Below the pieces are notes generated by a model, which was given only the letters and a program-made list of their open reading frames with translations, was not told where the DNA came from and did no database searches. 64,000 bases of DNA from Rhodococcus jostii NBRC 16295 (GTDB taxonomy: Bacteria > Actinomycetota > Actinomycetes > Mycobacteriales > Mycobacteriaceae). The stretch is from positions 20,249 to 84,248 of the forward strand of contig NZ_BCWY01000041.1 of NCBI RefSeq assembly GCF_001894825.1, read 5' to 3'. The position numbers and the translations under genes are program-made. This document shows, piece by piece, positions 37,080 through 47,300 of this stretch (position 1 is its first letter; each line of letters starts with the position of its first letter).

Positions 37080-37951
37080 CGGTTCTCCCGGGCGTGTGTG
37101 GTGGCGGAGGTCAGGGCACGGCGAATGAGCACGCCGGCGACGTGGCGGCGGTAGGCGGCCGAGGCGTGCAGGTCGGACGTGGGGCTGATGCCCTCGAGCG
37201 CGGCGGCTGCTGCGTCGGCAATGGCTTTCTCGACGGGGGCCTGTCCGGCGAGGGCGGCCTCGGCCCTGTTCGCCCGAACGGGGGTGGTACCCACCCCGGA
37301 CACCGCGACCCGGGCCTCGGCGACCGTGTCACCGTCGAGACGTACGACTGCGGCGACGCCCGCCATCGCGAAGCCGACATGCTTACGGGATAGCTCCTCG
37401 TAGGCCGCGCCGGTGCCCGATGCGGCGGACCGGACACGCACAGCGGTGAGGATCTCGTCATCGGCAAGTCGGGTGCTGAAGGGCCCGGTAAAGAACTCGG
37501 CTGCCGGTATGACGCGCTCGCCGGCCGGCCCCTCCACGACAATCTCCGCATCGAGGCAGACTGCGACGGCTGGGAGCTCGGCGCCCGGGTCGGCGTGGGC
37601 CAGGCTCCCGCCGATGGTGCCGCGGTTACGGATCGCAGGGTAGCCGATGAGCCGGACAGCCTCGGCCAGAAGAGGGCATGCGCGGCGAACCACATCGGAG
37701 CGCTCCGCTGTGCGCTGCCGGACAAGCGCGCCGATGGTCAGCAGGCCATCCGCCTCGGAGATCTCGCTCAGCGCGGCGATCCCGTTGATGTCCACGATCC
37801 TGGTGGGGTGAGCCAGGCGGAAGTTCAGCTGCGGCATCAGGCTCTGTCCCCCGGCAAGGACCTTGGTGGCACCTCCGTCCGTGTTGGTCAGGGCCTCCAC
37901 CGCCGCAGTCAGCGACGTCGGCGACAGATATTCGAAGGCAGCGGGTTTCAT
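37076..37951 (-). CDS. FAD-binding medium subunit (CoxM-like)
   Basis: This subunit of about 291 residues binds FAD through LAGGQSLMPQLNFRLAHP near residue 40 and IRNRGTIGGSLAHADPGAEL near residue 105, both typical of xanthine-dehydrogenase-family FAD subunits. It hands electrons to the final acceptor. The ATG at 37951 fits the family start (MKPAAFEYLSP); a GTG three codons earlier is closer to the AAGGA. It is first in the leftward coxMSL-like operon, behind the promoter and operator described at 38116-38169. Confidence 0.93.
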   Translation of the reverse strand: MKPAAFEYLSPTSLTAAVEALTNTDGGATKVLAGGQSLMPQLNFRLAHPTRIVDINGIAALSEISEADGLLTIGALVRQRTAERSDVVRRACPLLAEAVRLIGYPAIRNRGTIGGSLAHADPGAELPAVAVCLDAEIVVEGPAGERVIPAAEFFTGPFSTRLADDEILTAVRVRSAASGTGAAYEELSRKHVGFAMAGVAAVVRLDGDTVAEARVAVSGVGTTPVRANRAEAALAGQAPVEKAIADAAAAALEGISPTSDLHASAAYRRHVAGVLIRRALTSATTHARENR

Positions 37952-38115
37952 CGCCCACACACTTCCTTGTGCGACCTGCCACACGGCGCCGTTCGAGGGC
38001 TCCGGTCGGACCGCGAGCCCTGCGCCGCACGTCGTCCATCTTCCTCAAGTCTTGAACGAATCACTGGATTCTCCAATCGAAACGTGCGTTCGCCACGGCA
38101 AGCATGTCCGAATAA

Positions 38116-38169
38116 CTAACGTACGTATGCACGGCCACGAACGTACATTTAGTCAGTTCTACTTGTCAA
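38116..38169 (-). promoter_or_regulatory. coxM promoter with two TetR-type half-sites
   Basis: Read leftward, TTGACA (38169-38164) is separated by 18 bases from TACGTT (38145-38140). The -10 region overlaps CTAAATGTACGTTC (38152-38139), and CTAACGTACGTATG lies at 38116-38129, just downstream. Both the promoter hexamers and the operator are conserved in the decayed copy at 42722-42777, which supports their importance. Confidence 0.65.
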
Positions 38170-38258
38170 TAGCCGCAGGTCGCTGCTATATCACGGAGTA
38201 GCCAAGGCGGCGACAGCGGGCTTCCCACCACATGAGGTCGAAGCGCTGCCGATCGGGC

Positions 38259-38450
38259 TCAGTGGTCTGCCGCGAAGATCTCAGACAATGGAGATCGCCA
38301 AATTCGGTCCGCGATCGCGGTGTGCTGGTAACTGTAGTAGACCTCGTTCGGGAAGCTGTAGTCGAGCGCCGAATGCCGCCGCCGTGAGTGGTAAAACCCG
38401 TCAATGTACTTCATCAGGTCCTGTCGTGCATGATGTTTCGCCGCAGAGGC
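38259..38450 (-). mobile_element. IS3-family transposase C-terminal fragment
   Basis: On the minus strand the frame reads AAKHHARQDLMKYIDGFYHS, then RRRHSALDYSFPNEVYYSYQ, and ends in IFAADH. This is the C-terminal end of an IS3-family OrfB integrase (YIDGFYNxRRxHSALxY signature). The upstream DDE domain is missing, so it is a truncated remnant. It lies between the coxM promoter and another transposase remnant. Confidence 0.8.
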
Positions 38451-38494
38451 CGTTCGGTGGCGGATTCAACCGGCCGTCTCGGCACAACGTTGTT

Positions 38495-38773
38495 TCACTG
38501 ACTAGCGTTGCCCGGTAGGAACTTCGGTAGGTATGCGCCCATCGAGGACTTGCGTGGGTGGTTGTTCAATGTCGCCGCGATGGCGTCGAGTTCGCGTCTT
38601 TCATAGCGAGAGATGTTTAAGGCCTGAAGCATTGCGCAGTGGTCCGTTGGTGATCGTCTTCGCCCTTCGCTGCCACGCGCAGGCTGTAACTGTCGCAGAA
38701 GTAGACCTTGATGCCGTAAGCCGATCCCGGTGTGCCGATGTTCGTGGTTGTACCAGTTAGTGAAGCTCTCCAT
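38495..38773 (-). mobile_element. Two fused transposase remnants (IS3-like and IS30-like)
   Basis: The frame begins ESFTNWYNHEHRHTGIGLRH, an IS3-type C-terminal segment, passes through unrelated sequence, and ends with RYERRELDAIAATLNNHPRK, which resembles the C-terminal end of IS30-type transposases. It is probably a mosaic of old insertions with no functional product. It separates the coxMSL-like operon from the amine oxidase gene. Confidence 0.6.
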
Positions 38774-38883
38774 GAATCACTTTGCCTCACAGAGTGCTCC
38801 GCACCGTTCAGGGAACTCCGGTCCGTACTTCAACGTCTTGAAACAACGACGCCGAATCACCCCACTTCGTCGGACCAAGCCCT

Positions 38884-40269
38884 CTAGCCGATCGACGTTG
38901 CGGCGGGACTCGAGGATGCCCCTCCCAGCACAGTTATCTGTTGGCTGCCGACGTGGCGCATCTCCCGCACCTGCCGCCCCGCGCGAAGGCCGGACTCGAT
39001 CGCGCCGTCGATGAATCCGCACCAGCCGCTTGCGATATCTGATGTAGCGAAGACGAGTCGGCCCTCGGGCCGCGCGAAGTTCTTGTGCGGCGCGAAGCGC
39101 GCGAGCTGGCCGAGTTTCGGGAACGGCCAACCACCCCCGGCGAAATCGTCGTAGTCCATATATGTGCCGGCGGCGATCTCAGCAACCTCGACGTGCGGGA
39201 GAATGTCCTGGATCGCCGCCGTGACCTCTTCCAGATCGTGAGCATCGTTAAGGGTAGGACTGCCGAAGAGTCCAATTACCTGTTCGTCCGACGATCGCTG
39301 GTGGGCGGACCACATCATGCCAATCGGATGCCCAGCATGAGGCTGAACGTAAAAGCGACGACTCTCTCCTCGGATCACGGCGACGATCCTCGACCCGCGT
39401 GGTACCTGCATACCCTCGCGGGCAGCCGAAGCTCGATCGGCCGACAGAGCCGGCGAGAACTCGATGCGCGGCCAGATACCCGACGGGGTCGCGATGACTG
39501 CGGTCGGGGCAGAGAAGGTGTCATGGCTTGCGGTGTCCACCCGGACGCCGTCCTGGTCGCTGGTCACGGCCGTCACCGGGTCGTTGAGGCGAAGTTCGGC
39601 TCCGCCGTCGGCGATCATCGCGTTGATGAGGCTGACCGTGCCGCGGGCCAACTTGTAGCCGAACACCGCCTCCTGGTTTGCCTCGTAGTTGTGGCCGGAC
39701 AGCGCCCACCAGCGCATCAGCGTCAGGAAGCTGCTCTTCGAGACGTCGTCGCCCGATTCCAAACTGAGGAGGCCGGCGAGGTACGCGTCGTCGTCGGGCG
39801 AAAGGTCCATCTGGTCGAGTCGATCGCGGACCGAGAGCTGGTCGAGATCTGCCACCATCTCGCCTGCGAACTGCGGATCGAAAGGACGCGGAACCGCCCC
39901 CCGTGACGGCTCGAAGAACCGCTCGAGCAAGGCCTTCTCGCGACGCTCGTGTTCTTCGAAGCCGTACCACTTCAGGCCTGAGCCTGCCGGAACCAGCGCC
40001 CACTCGGGCGGTTCCGCTCCGGCCACGATCTCAGTGTCAAGGCCGTACCGGCTGATCTCCGACCACGTGTGCGGCTGAAGCCAGTGGACATAGGTGCCGC
40101 CGATCTCGATGAGCTCGCCATCGGTCAGCCGCGACGTCCACGTTCGTCCTCCCACCCTGTCCCGTGCTTCGAGCAGGACGGTGCGAAGCCCCCGTGTCGA
40201 GCATTCACGTGCCGCCGTGGCGCCCGCAAATCCGGCGCCTATGACGATGACGTCGTAGTCGTAATGCAT
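38884..40269 (-). CDS. Flavin-containing amine oxidase
   Basis: This 461-residue flavoprotein starts YDVIVIGAGFAGATAARECS, with the FAD motif continuing to EARDRVGGRTW. It has the monoamine-oxidase-like ending with FATSDIASGWCGFIDGAIES. ATP-free oxidation of an amine to an imine with release of peroxide is the usual reaction. The segment VIATPSGIWPRIEFSPAL resembles the corresponding stretch of 6-hydroxynicotine oxidase, but this similarity is general to the family. ATG 40269 has GGAG seven bases upstream. The gene lies between the CoxL-like hydroxylase and an APC permease, which suggests a pathway for an N-containing compound. Confidence 0.9.
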   Translation of the reverse strand: MHYDYDVIVIGAGFAGATAARECSTRGLRTVLLEARDRVGGRTWTSRLTDGELIEIGGTYVHWLQPHTWSEISRYGLDTEIVAGAEPPEWALVPAGSGLKWYGFEEHERREKALLERFFEPSRGAVPRPFDPQFAGEMVADLDQLSVRDRLDQMDLSPDDDAYLAGLLSLESGDDVSKSSFLTLMRWWALSGHNYEANQEAVFGYKLARGTVSLINAMIADGGAELRLNDPVTAVTSDQDGVRVDTASHDTFSAPTAVIATPSGIWPRIEFSPALSADRASAAREGMQVPRGSRIVAVIRGESRRFYVQPHAGHPIGMMWSAHQRSSDEQVIGLFGSPTLNDAHDLEEVTAAIQDILPHVEVAEIAAGTYMDYDDFAGGGWPFPKLGQLARFAPHKNFARPEGRLVFATSDIASGWCGFIDGAIESGLRAGRQVREMRHVGSQQITVLGGASSSPAATSIG

Positions 40270-40798
40270 AACGTTTCTCCGTTCATATTCTGAGTGGTGA
40301 GTTCTAAGCTCCTGGGAAGGCCTTGCGAGCCGCCGTATTCAGATTTTCGATTGGGGGAGCGGCGGTGATCGGGCTGCAATGCGGTGAAAGAACGTCGCGT
40401 GCGGGAAGAGTTTGTTCCCCTCGAAGCACCCGCCCCGGCGGTAGCGACCCACGCTGCCTGGCCCGCATTGGGCAACGGCCGCCACTGGGGTGCAGGAGCC
40501 CTGCTCTGGGCCCCGGTCGGGATGGTCTTGGGTGAGGCGTTGCCAGAGATACCTGCCGCCGAATGCATGGACGGAGCCCGGGTGTGCGCCCTCGTCGTCC
40601 CGATTCTGATCAGTTGAGCTGCTGCAAGGGACAGAAGATTCATGCCAGGCGTACGAGTGATCACTTCTAATGAAAGTCTATTCGCTGCCGCAATGTCTAC
40701 AGCCATACCAGGAGTGGATCACCCTCGGTGTGGCTGTTGAGCGAAGTGGGCAGACTCTAGCGGCCAACCGGCGTTATTAGCGCGTAAGTTAGTACCAC
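40270..40798. other. Intergenic stretch before amine oxidase
   Basis: About 530 bases. No convincing gene; frames on both strands give low-complexity Ala-rich products. GTAAGTTAGT at 40784-40793 resembles the operator half-sites and adjoins the end of the APC permease gene. Confidence 0.45.
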
Positions 40799-42271
40799 CT
40801 ATATCGGGTCGTCTTCGAACTGCTGGTCAAGAGATGGCGCGGTGACGATCGTTTGCAGGTTTGTCTGCGGGGTGGAACGACGTCGTGGCGCTCCCAACGT
40901 TCGTCCAAGCGACACGATCAACAAGAGAGCGGCAAGGCCAATGCCGATTATGGGTGCGACTCTTTGAATTGTCCCCGTCACGTGTGTCACGTTGTACACG
41001 AGAAGCCATGCGATGAACCCGAATCCGAACACGCCGGCACCTGATGCAATGGACACCAACTTGCCGTCTCGGCGCTTCAGGGCGACGAGCCCGACGCACA
41101 TCGCGGCGTAGGGGAAAAGCCAGAGGTAAATGAGTGTGGGAGAGATCGCGGTCATGGCTTGCATGGGTGATTGCCGAACTACAAACTGGGACAACGCTGG
41201 TACGCCGACTGCGAAGATACCCAGGATCGCCACGGCCCGGGCGGGCGTGTGTGACTTCGGGCTGATCCTTCCGAGCCATGAGGGGAGCATGCCGTCGGTT
41301 GCAGCTGTTGCGATGATGCGTGATGCGGTATTGAAAACCGCGATCATGCAGGCGAAAGCTCCAACAGTCAGGCTGGCGTCCAGGGGCACGTTGAGTAAGC
41401 CAACCCCGGCGGCATTTGCCAGGATCGCCGATGGCGACTCGCCGGTGTTGATCGCATCTAGGTTGTTCAGGAGCACTGGTGCGAATACAAGGCATCCGAG
41501 CAGGATGAGCGCTACAACGAGCGCGACCAGGAAGTAGAGGATTCGCGGAATGTTTCGAACGGGATCCCTGGTTTCGCGCCCAAGAGCAGTGAATCCCTCA
41601 AATCCGACCAGTCCGGTGAAGGCCAGGACGAGACCCGATGTCAGGTCAGATAGATGGACGCCCTTCAAGGTGAGCGCCGTATCCCAGGCGACGTTGTTAT
41701 GGAGCAACGTCGCGACGAGGACAATGAGCACGAAGGGAACGGACACTAGCGTCGCGCCAATAGCCCAGCGTGCCGAAAGCTCGACGCCTCGATAGGCGAT
41801 GTAGCCGGCAAGGAGCGACAGCGCGGCTATGACACCGACCTGCGCCGACGGCGCGTTGGCCCACGATTGTTCGAGATCGAGGAGCAGCCCTTGAGCAAAG
41901 ATCAGGGTGAAGATACTGGCGACTGGCATCAAAGCCAGATATCCGATGATCAGTGGAGACCCAGATACAATCCGGGACTTCTCGCCGAAGGCATCACCCA
42001 GATAGGACATCAGTGAGCCGGTGACGATGTACCGGCGGGCGAACACTGCGATTGCTGCCACCAGGCAGATGAGGACGGGAATGTCCAACAGAATGGCGAG
42101 CCATGATCCGCTCCCAGCCGTCAGCGCAATGCCCGCGGTCGTCGAGATCATGATGACGCAGGGCGCGATGTAAGCGGCGCCCATGCCCATGGCCTTGGCT
42201 ATGGATAGACTTTCCGATTGTAGTGCGGCCAAATGGTCGTCATCGCCCGCCGGAAGCTCCATGTCTGTCAT
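40799..42271 (-). CDS. APC-family amino acid/amine permease
   Basis: This 490-residue permease has about twelve hydrophobic segments and the typical APC start, with GMGAAYIAPCVIMISTTAGI in helix 1 and GLVGFEGFTALGRETRDP in the helix 6 region. It probably takes up an amino acid, polyamine or heterocyclic amine. ATG 42271 follows GGAGACGTGT; earlier in-frame ATGs lack such a site. CTTAGTTAG (42440-42448) upstream resembles the element before the MHS carrier. It lies on the same strand as the amine oxidase but 530 bases away, so separate transcription is possible. Confidence 0.9.
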   Translation of the reverse strand: MTDMELPAGDDDHLAALQSESLSIAKAMGMGAAYIAPCVIMISTTAGIALTAGSGSWLAILLDIPVLICLVAAIAVFARRYIVTGSLMSYLGDAFGEKSRIVSGSPLIIGYLALMPVASIFTLIFAQGLLLDLEQSWANAPSAQVGVIAALSLLAGYIAYRGVELSARWAIGATLVSVPFVLIVLVATLLHNNVAWDTALTLKGVHLSDLTSGLVLAFTGLVGFEGFTALGRETRDPVRNIPRILYFLVALVVALILLGCLVFAPVLLNNLDAINTGESPSAILANAAGVGLLNVPLDASLTVGAFACMIAVFNTASRIIATAATDGMLPSWLGRISPKSHTPARAVAILGIFAVGVPALSQFVVRQSPMQAMTAISPTLIYLWLFPYAAMCVGLVALKRRDGKLVSIASGAGVFGFGFIAWLLVYNVTHVTGTIQRVAPIIGIGLAALLLIVSLGRTLGAPRRRSTPQTNLQTIVTAPSLDQQFEDDPI

Positions 42272-42500
42272 ACACGTCTCCATTCTTGAGAATTGAGCCG
42301 TGAACGGCCCCATTGTATGTGTCATGCGCGCCTAGCCGCTGGCAACTATTAGGCGGTCTATTGGAAGACGCGACCGAATTATCGACGACTAGGGTGATTC
42401 GATTTGTGAATCGGACGTTGTCGCTCGTACTAATGGAAACTTAGTTAGGAGTGGCTCCGTCGAGATAGGCCATGCGGGCGAGTGGGGCGGCCTGTTGCGA

Positions 42501-42582
42501 TCAGATTTCCAGCGCGACGAGGAGCTCCAGCATCCCGGTCGGGGTGAGGGGGTTCGGCTACCCAGCCCCTTCCAACCTGCAC
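42501..42582 (-). pseudogene. Tail of a second coxL gene
   Basis: On the minus strand the sequence reads QVGRGWVAEP, then after a two-base deletion LTPTGMLELLVALEI and a stop. The intact coxL at 34228 ends QVGRGRVAETPLTPTRILEL, then LGVLDG. The two are clearly homologous but diverged. Everything upstream (about 750 codons) is missing. Next to it lies a decayed copy of the coxM promoter region, so this is what remains of a second coxMSL operon. Confidence 0.75.
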
Positions 42583-42639
42583 TGATAGGCCATATGGGAC
42601 CGTCGGCGGCACACGGTCGGATCGCCAGATTTCGCCGGA

Positions 42640-42785
42640 CGACGCCTTCTCAGATCTTGACCGAGTCATCAGCTTCTCCAGTCGAAAACGTGTGTTTATC
42701 CATCGGCGAGCGCCTGGATAACTAACGTCCGTAATTTGACCATGATGAACGTACAACTGGTCGCTTCAACCTGTCAATAGCCCGC
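42640..42785 (-). promoter_or_regulatory. Decayed second copy of the coxM promoter region
   Basis: The stretch aligns with 38040-38175 over its whole length. Conserved parts include GATAACTAACGT (42717-42728), TACGTT (42753-42748 on the minus strand) and TTGACA (42777-42772), with the same 18-base spacing. The similarity stops at CAATAGCC on the right. On the left it joins the coxL tail, so a deletion removed the genes in between. Confidence 0.75.
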
Positions 42786-42839
42786 GTTACTTCATCCAAA
42801 TTGCCCGCTAGACGTCGTCGTTGCCTCATCTGGCAATGC

Positions 42840-43470
42840 CCGGGTATGGCGCGCTGGAGTGGGCTGGGGTACAGGTCGTATCGGGTCCGATAGGGTTGCT
42901 GTGGCGAAGGCGATCGCAACGTGTTACAAGTTCCGGCGAGGCGGGAAAGCAGCCGATTCTCCGCGAGTTGTATGCGCCGACCGGCTGGCTTGGTGACCAT
43001 GCGCGCAATGCGTTGCGACGTCCGTTGACGCCGAAGGTGGTGCGGGCGCGCACGCCGCGTCCACCGAAATGCGACCGAAAGTCATTGCCGCATTGACCGT
43101 CTGATGGGAATTGCTGTGGATGCCAGCCCGCAAGCGGTTGGCTCCGATCTTGCCGGCGCTGGTGCTCGTTCTGAGAAACTTCACCGAACTCGACATCGAC
43201 GCCGCCGACACCGCGGATCTGTTGGTGTCGACGTCGGCGGCGACCATCGAACCGCCGGCTGGCACGGAACGCGTCAAGCATGGGTTGCGGGGTCATTCGC
43301 ACACGAAGCCGGACCATTATGCAAGTCACAGATCCGGATCCGTACGTGGGTACAGCGGGACGACGTGGTGCCAGGTTTCGTGGAGATCGACCTGGACGAC
43401 TCCGGCGAGGGCGGCGAATGCCGCTTCGTTGCGGGTTCGTCCGCGATAGGACCAGCTTTGGCAGCTGGGC
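42840..43470 (+). pseudogene. Frameshifted IS transposase (DDE integrase type)
   Basis: Successive pieces in different frames form one transposase: GWLGDHARNALRRPLTPKVV, then ARKRLAPILPALVLVLRNFT, LDIDAADTADLLVSTSAATI, and CKSQIRIRTWVQRDDVVPGF followed by VEIDL. The last segment matches the KSQIPIRTWxxWDDxxPGFVEID catalytic region of a well-known actinobacterial integrase-type transposase. At least two frameshifts and loss of the C-terminal part make it inactive. Confidence 0.75.
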
Positions 43471-44395
43471 GGCGACGGCCGAACCGACCACCGGTTCGGC
43501 CAGCAGCGCGGGGTCGAGAAAGCGATCTGCTCTGACAGGAGGCGGATCAGTCTGGCGACAAAGGTCAGCGTCGACACGGTCACTCGGTGTTCGATGGCCG
43601 CGGTTTTCGGGGGTGTGCGTGCCTCGCTGCGATTGAGCTGTTGAGCAGGGACTTGCCGCGCAGTTCGCTTCGAACCTTTTCGGGTACGACCACGATGATG
43701 CTCTCGACCGTTTATCGCTTGGTGCGACCGACCAGGACCGCTTGTCGGGTACCGAGAATCAGGCGTAGCACCCCCCGCAGCACCGGCGCACGAGCCGCTT
43801 TGAGCGAGCGCATCGCGGGCCGCCTTTTCGGCGTCAATCGGAGCGCTTTTCGCACCACTGGCTCGTTTCACCCCACCGACCTCGACAACATTCTCACTGG
43901 TGCCGGTGAGGAACGCGACGAGTCCTTAGGTCTGAACGTAGCCGCAGCCTCAGATAATCAAACGAGAATCCAGTCAGCGAAAGGGGCATCCGAGCGAGGC
44001 GCCAGTGCGAGAATCCCGTACCAGCATCACCGGGGTGGACGGTGCTGCCTCCATCCTCCGGATACCTTCATCGGCGACGATGCTGGCGAAACTTGAGAGA
44101 TCGACGACGCGGCGAAGGCGTCGACAAAGCACGCCGATCCGCGAAGAGGATGCCCGACCGGCGAGCCACCCCGGGGTGAGCGACTTCATCGCGAGCCCAA
44201 GTCTGATGGATTATCTGAGCCTGGTGGCACGCGATCGACGATATCCTTGAGTGAACGGCATCAAGAGGTGGTTGCGTTGGATACGCCTTCTAGAGGTTTG
44301 CGTTCCAGTCCATCTGCGCGCTCACGTCCTGACCGAGAAAATAGCCCGAGGTTTGGCGTCGCAGCAGATAGCACACCAGGGGATTGAGGCCGTCG
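43471..44395. other. Degraded region, probably old mobile-element debris
   Basis: About 920 bases after the transposase remnant. Frames are short and contain no recognised product. It ends at the PknK-like gene. Confidence 0.45.
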
Positions 44396-47300
44396 ATGCC
44401 CGAGATTGATCCACTGGCGACGCAGCGCGACGTGATACCTGCGATCACGACCGAACTCGCGGTGGCCGGTTTCGAGAATGCACAGGAGATCGGTCGCGGC
44501 GGGTTCGGTGTCGTCTACCGATGTGAGCAGCCGTCCCTCGATCGCATCGTCGCCATCAAAGTCCTCACCTCCGACCTCGACGCCGAGAACCTCGAGCGAT
44601 TCCTGCGCGAACAACGAGCGATGGGCAGACTGTCCGGCCACCCGAACATTGTCAATATTCATCAGGTCGGCACTACGGAGAGCGGTCGACCGTACATTGT
44701 GATGCAATACCACCCTCGCGGTTCACTGGACGCGCGGATCCACGGCACCGGACCGCTCGACTGGAAGGAGGCACTCCGAGTCGGAGTGAAGCTGGCGGGC
44801 GCCCTCGAGGCCGCGCACCGCGTCGGCACCCAGCATCGCGATGTGAAACCCGGCAACATCCTGCTGACCGATTACGGCGAACCTCAGCTGACCGATTTCG
44901 GCATCGCCCGGATTGCCGGCGGCTTCCAGACCTCCACGGGAGCTGTCGCCGGCTCGCCAGCCTTCACGGCCCCGGAGGTGCTCCGGGGTGAGCCACCCAC
45001 CTCGAGTGCGGACATCTACGGCCTCGGCGCGACGCTCTTCTGCGCTGTCACCGGCCACGCTGCTTTCGAACGCCGCAAGGGGGAGCAAGTAGTCGCCCAA
45101 TTCCTTCGTATCACCACGCAGCCCATTCCTGATCTGCGCGGGGAGGGCTTTCCCGACGACGTGTGCGCGGCCATCGAACGGGCCATGGCTGGCAAGGCAA
45201 CTGACCGTCCTGTCACCGCAGCCGAGTTTGGGGACGAGCTTCGCGAGATTCAGCGTCGACATGGCTGCAGTGTGGATGAGCTTGCGCTGGCCGCTGATCC
45301 CGGCACCGAGCAGCAAGTCGGCGAAGGTATCGTCGAAGGCTCGACCGGACCTGAGTCGGCCAGTCCTCGTCCACTCACGATGGACGCCCGAAAGCAACCT
45401 GCACCGGTCCACGCGCCGCCCTCTCCGGCGACCAAGTTTCGACCACCGACTCCCACCCGGTCGTTGGTTGTGCGGGATCGACTGATCGAGACCCTGCGCG
45501 CCGGACAGGATCGGCGGCTGATGGTAATTCACGCGCCAGCCGGGTTCGGCAAGAGCACACTCGCTGCTCAGTGGCGTGATGTTCTGACCGAGTCGGGAAT
45601 GGCGGTTGCGTGGCTGAGCGTAGATGATGACGACAATAACGTCGTCTGGTTTCTGACGCACCTGATCGAGGCGATTCGACGCGTACGGCCTGCGGTTGCG
45701 GATGAGCTAGGTCAGGCTCTAGAGGAACATGGTGACGAGGCTGAGCGCTACATTCTGACCTCATTGATCGACGAGATCCATGACAGGGGTGAATGCATGG
45801 CTGCTGTCATCGACGATTGGCACCGGGTAACGAATGATGCGACTCGTGGAGCGCTGGATTTTCTCCTCCAGAATGGTTGTCACCACCTCCAAGTCATTGT
45901 CACGAGCAGAACGCAGGCCGGGCTCCCTTTGAGTAGGATGCGGGTTCGCGATGAACTGGTCGAGATCGATTCCACAGCATTGCGGTTCAACGAATCGGAG
46001 TCACGCTCCTTTCTTGTCGATCTGGCGGGGCTGGAACTCGAGAATGACGACGTGTTCCGCCTGCGGGAATCGACCGACGGGTGGGTAGCCGCTCTCCAGT
46101 TGGCCTCCCTGTCGTTGCGGGGGTGCGAGGACCCCGCCGAGTTGATCGGGCACATGTCGGGACGACATCATGCCATCGGCGAATACTTAGCCGAGAACGT
46201 GCTCGATACCCTGGAACCGAAGACTCTCGAGTTCCTGCTGGCGACCTCAGTCACCGAACGGATCAGTGGCGATCTCGCGTCAGCGCTGGCCGGGGTGACT
46301 CGAGGGCAGGCGATGCTCGAGGAAGCCGAGGATCGGGACCTCTTCCTGCGCAGGATGGATGAGGACGGGGAGTGGTTCCGTTATCACCATCTCTTCGCGC
46401 AGTTTCTGCGGCGCCGGCTCGGCCGGGATCGCCCTGATCGGGTCATCGAGCTTCATCGGACGGCATCGCGGTGGTTTGCCGATCATGAATTCCTCAGCGA
46501 GGCCGTCGATCATGCATTGGCCGCGGGAGATCAGCAGCGGGCTGTCGAGCTGGTTGAACTGGATGGGACGCGTCTGCTCGAGCACTCTCAGATGTCTACC
46601 CTGCTCGCTCTTATCGCGAAACTCCCACCACAACTTGCGGTATCGAGCCCACGGCTACAGATCGCGGTGGCGTGGGCGAGCGAGCTGCAGCGCATTACGT
46701 CCGCACCGGCGGCACTCGACCGCGTCTACGCCCTGCTCGATGACAGTCACTTACCAGCGTCTGAAGTTGCGGATCTACGGGTGGAGGCCGATATCGTCAA
46801 AGGAGCTATTGAGATCTCCGCGGACCGGATCGACGGCGTGGATGAGTTGGTGTCGGAATGCCTCGCCCGACCGGATACTCTGCGCCCGTGGGTCGTTTCG
46901 GCGGCAGTGGATGTCGCTACCTTCGTCGAGATCTATCGGTTCGACTTCGCCGCGGCGAGGCGATGGCAGAACTGGGGAGTCCCCTACCATCTGCGGACGA
47001 GCGGTCCGTTCAGCGTGATGTACGGATACTGTTTTGCCGGAATCGCAGCAAGAGAACAACTCGACGTGGTGGGGGCCGAGGAAAACTTTCAGAAGGCAAT
47101 GCTCCTCGCCAGGGAATATGGGGGCGCCCATTCGTACTCGGTGCGGTTGGCTGGTGCACTCCTCGGTGAGTTGCTGTACGAGCGAAACGACGTTACCGCC
47201 GCCGAGCGGCTTCTGGATGAAAGCGTCCAACTCGGACCCGAGGGCGGCGTAGTCGATTTCATGCTCGCCACGTATGCGATCGGGGCGCGAATCAAGGCGC

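Noticed and set aside
34228..37951. CO dehydrogenase (CoxMSL) identity
   Set aside because: Gene order and cofactors fit the family, but the large-subunit loop lacks the CO dehydrogenase motif, so only family-level naming is justified.
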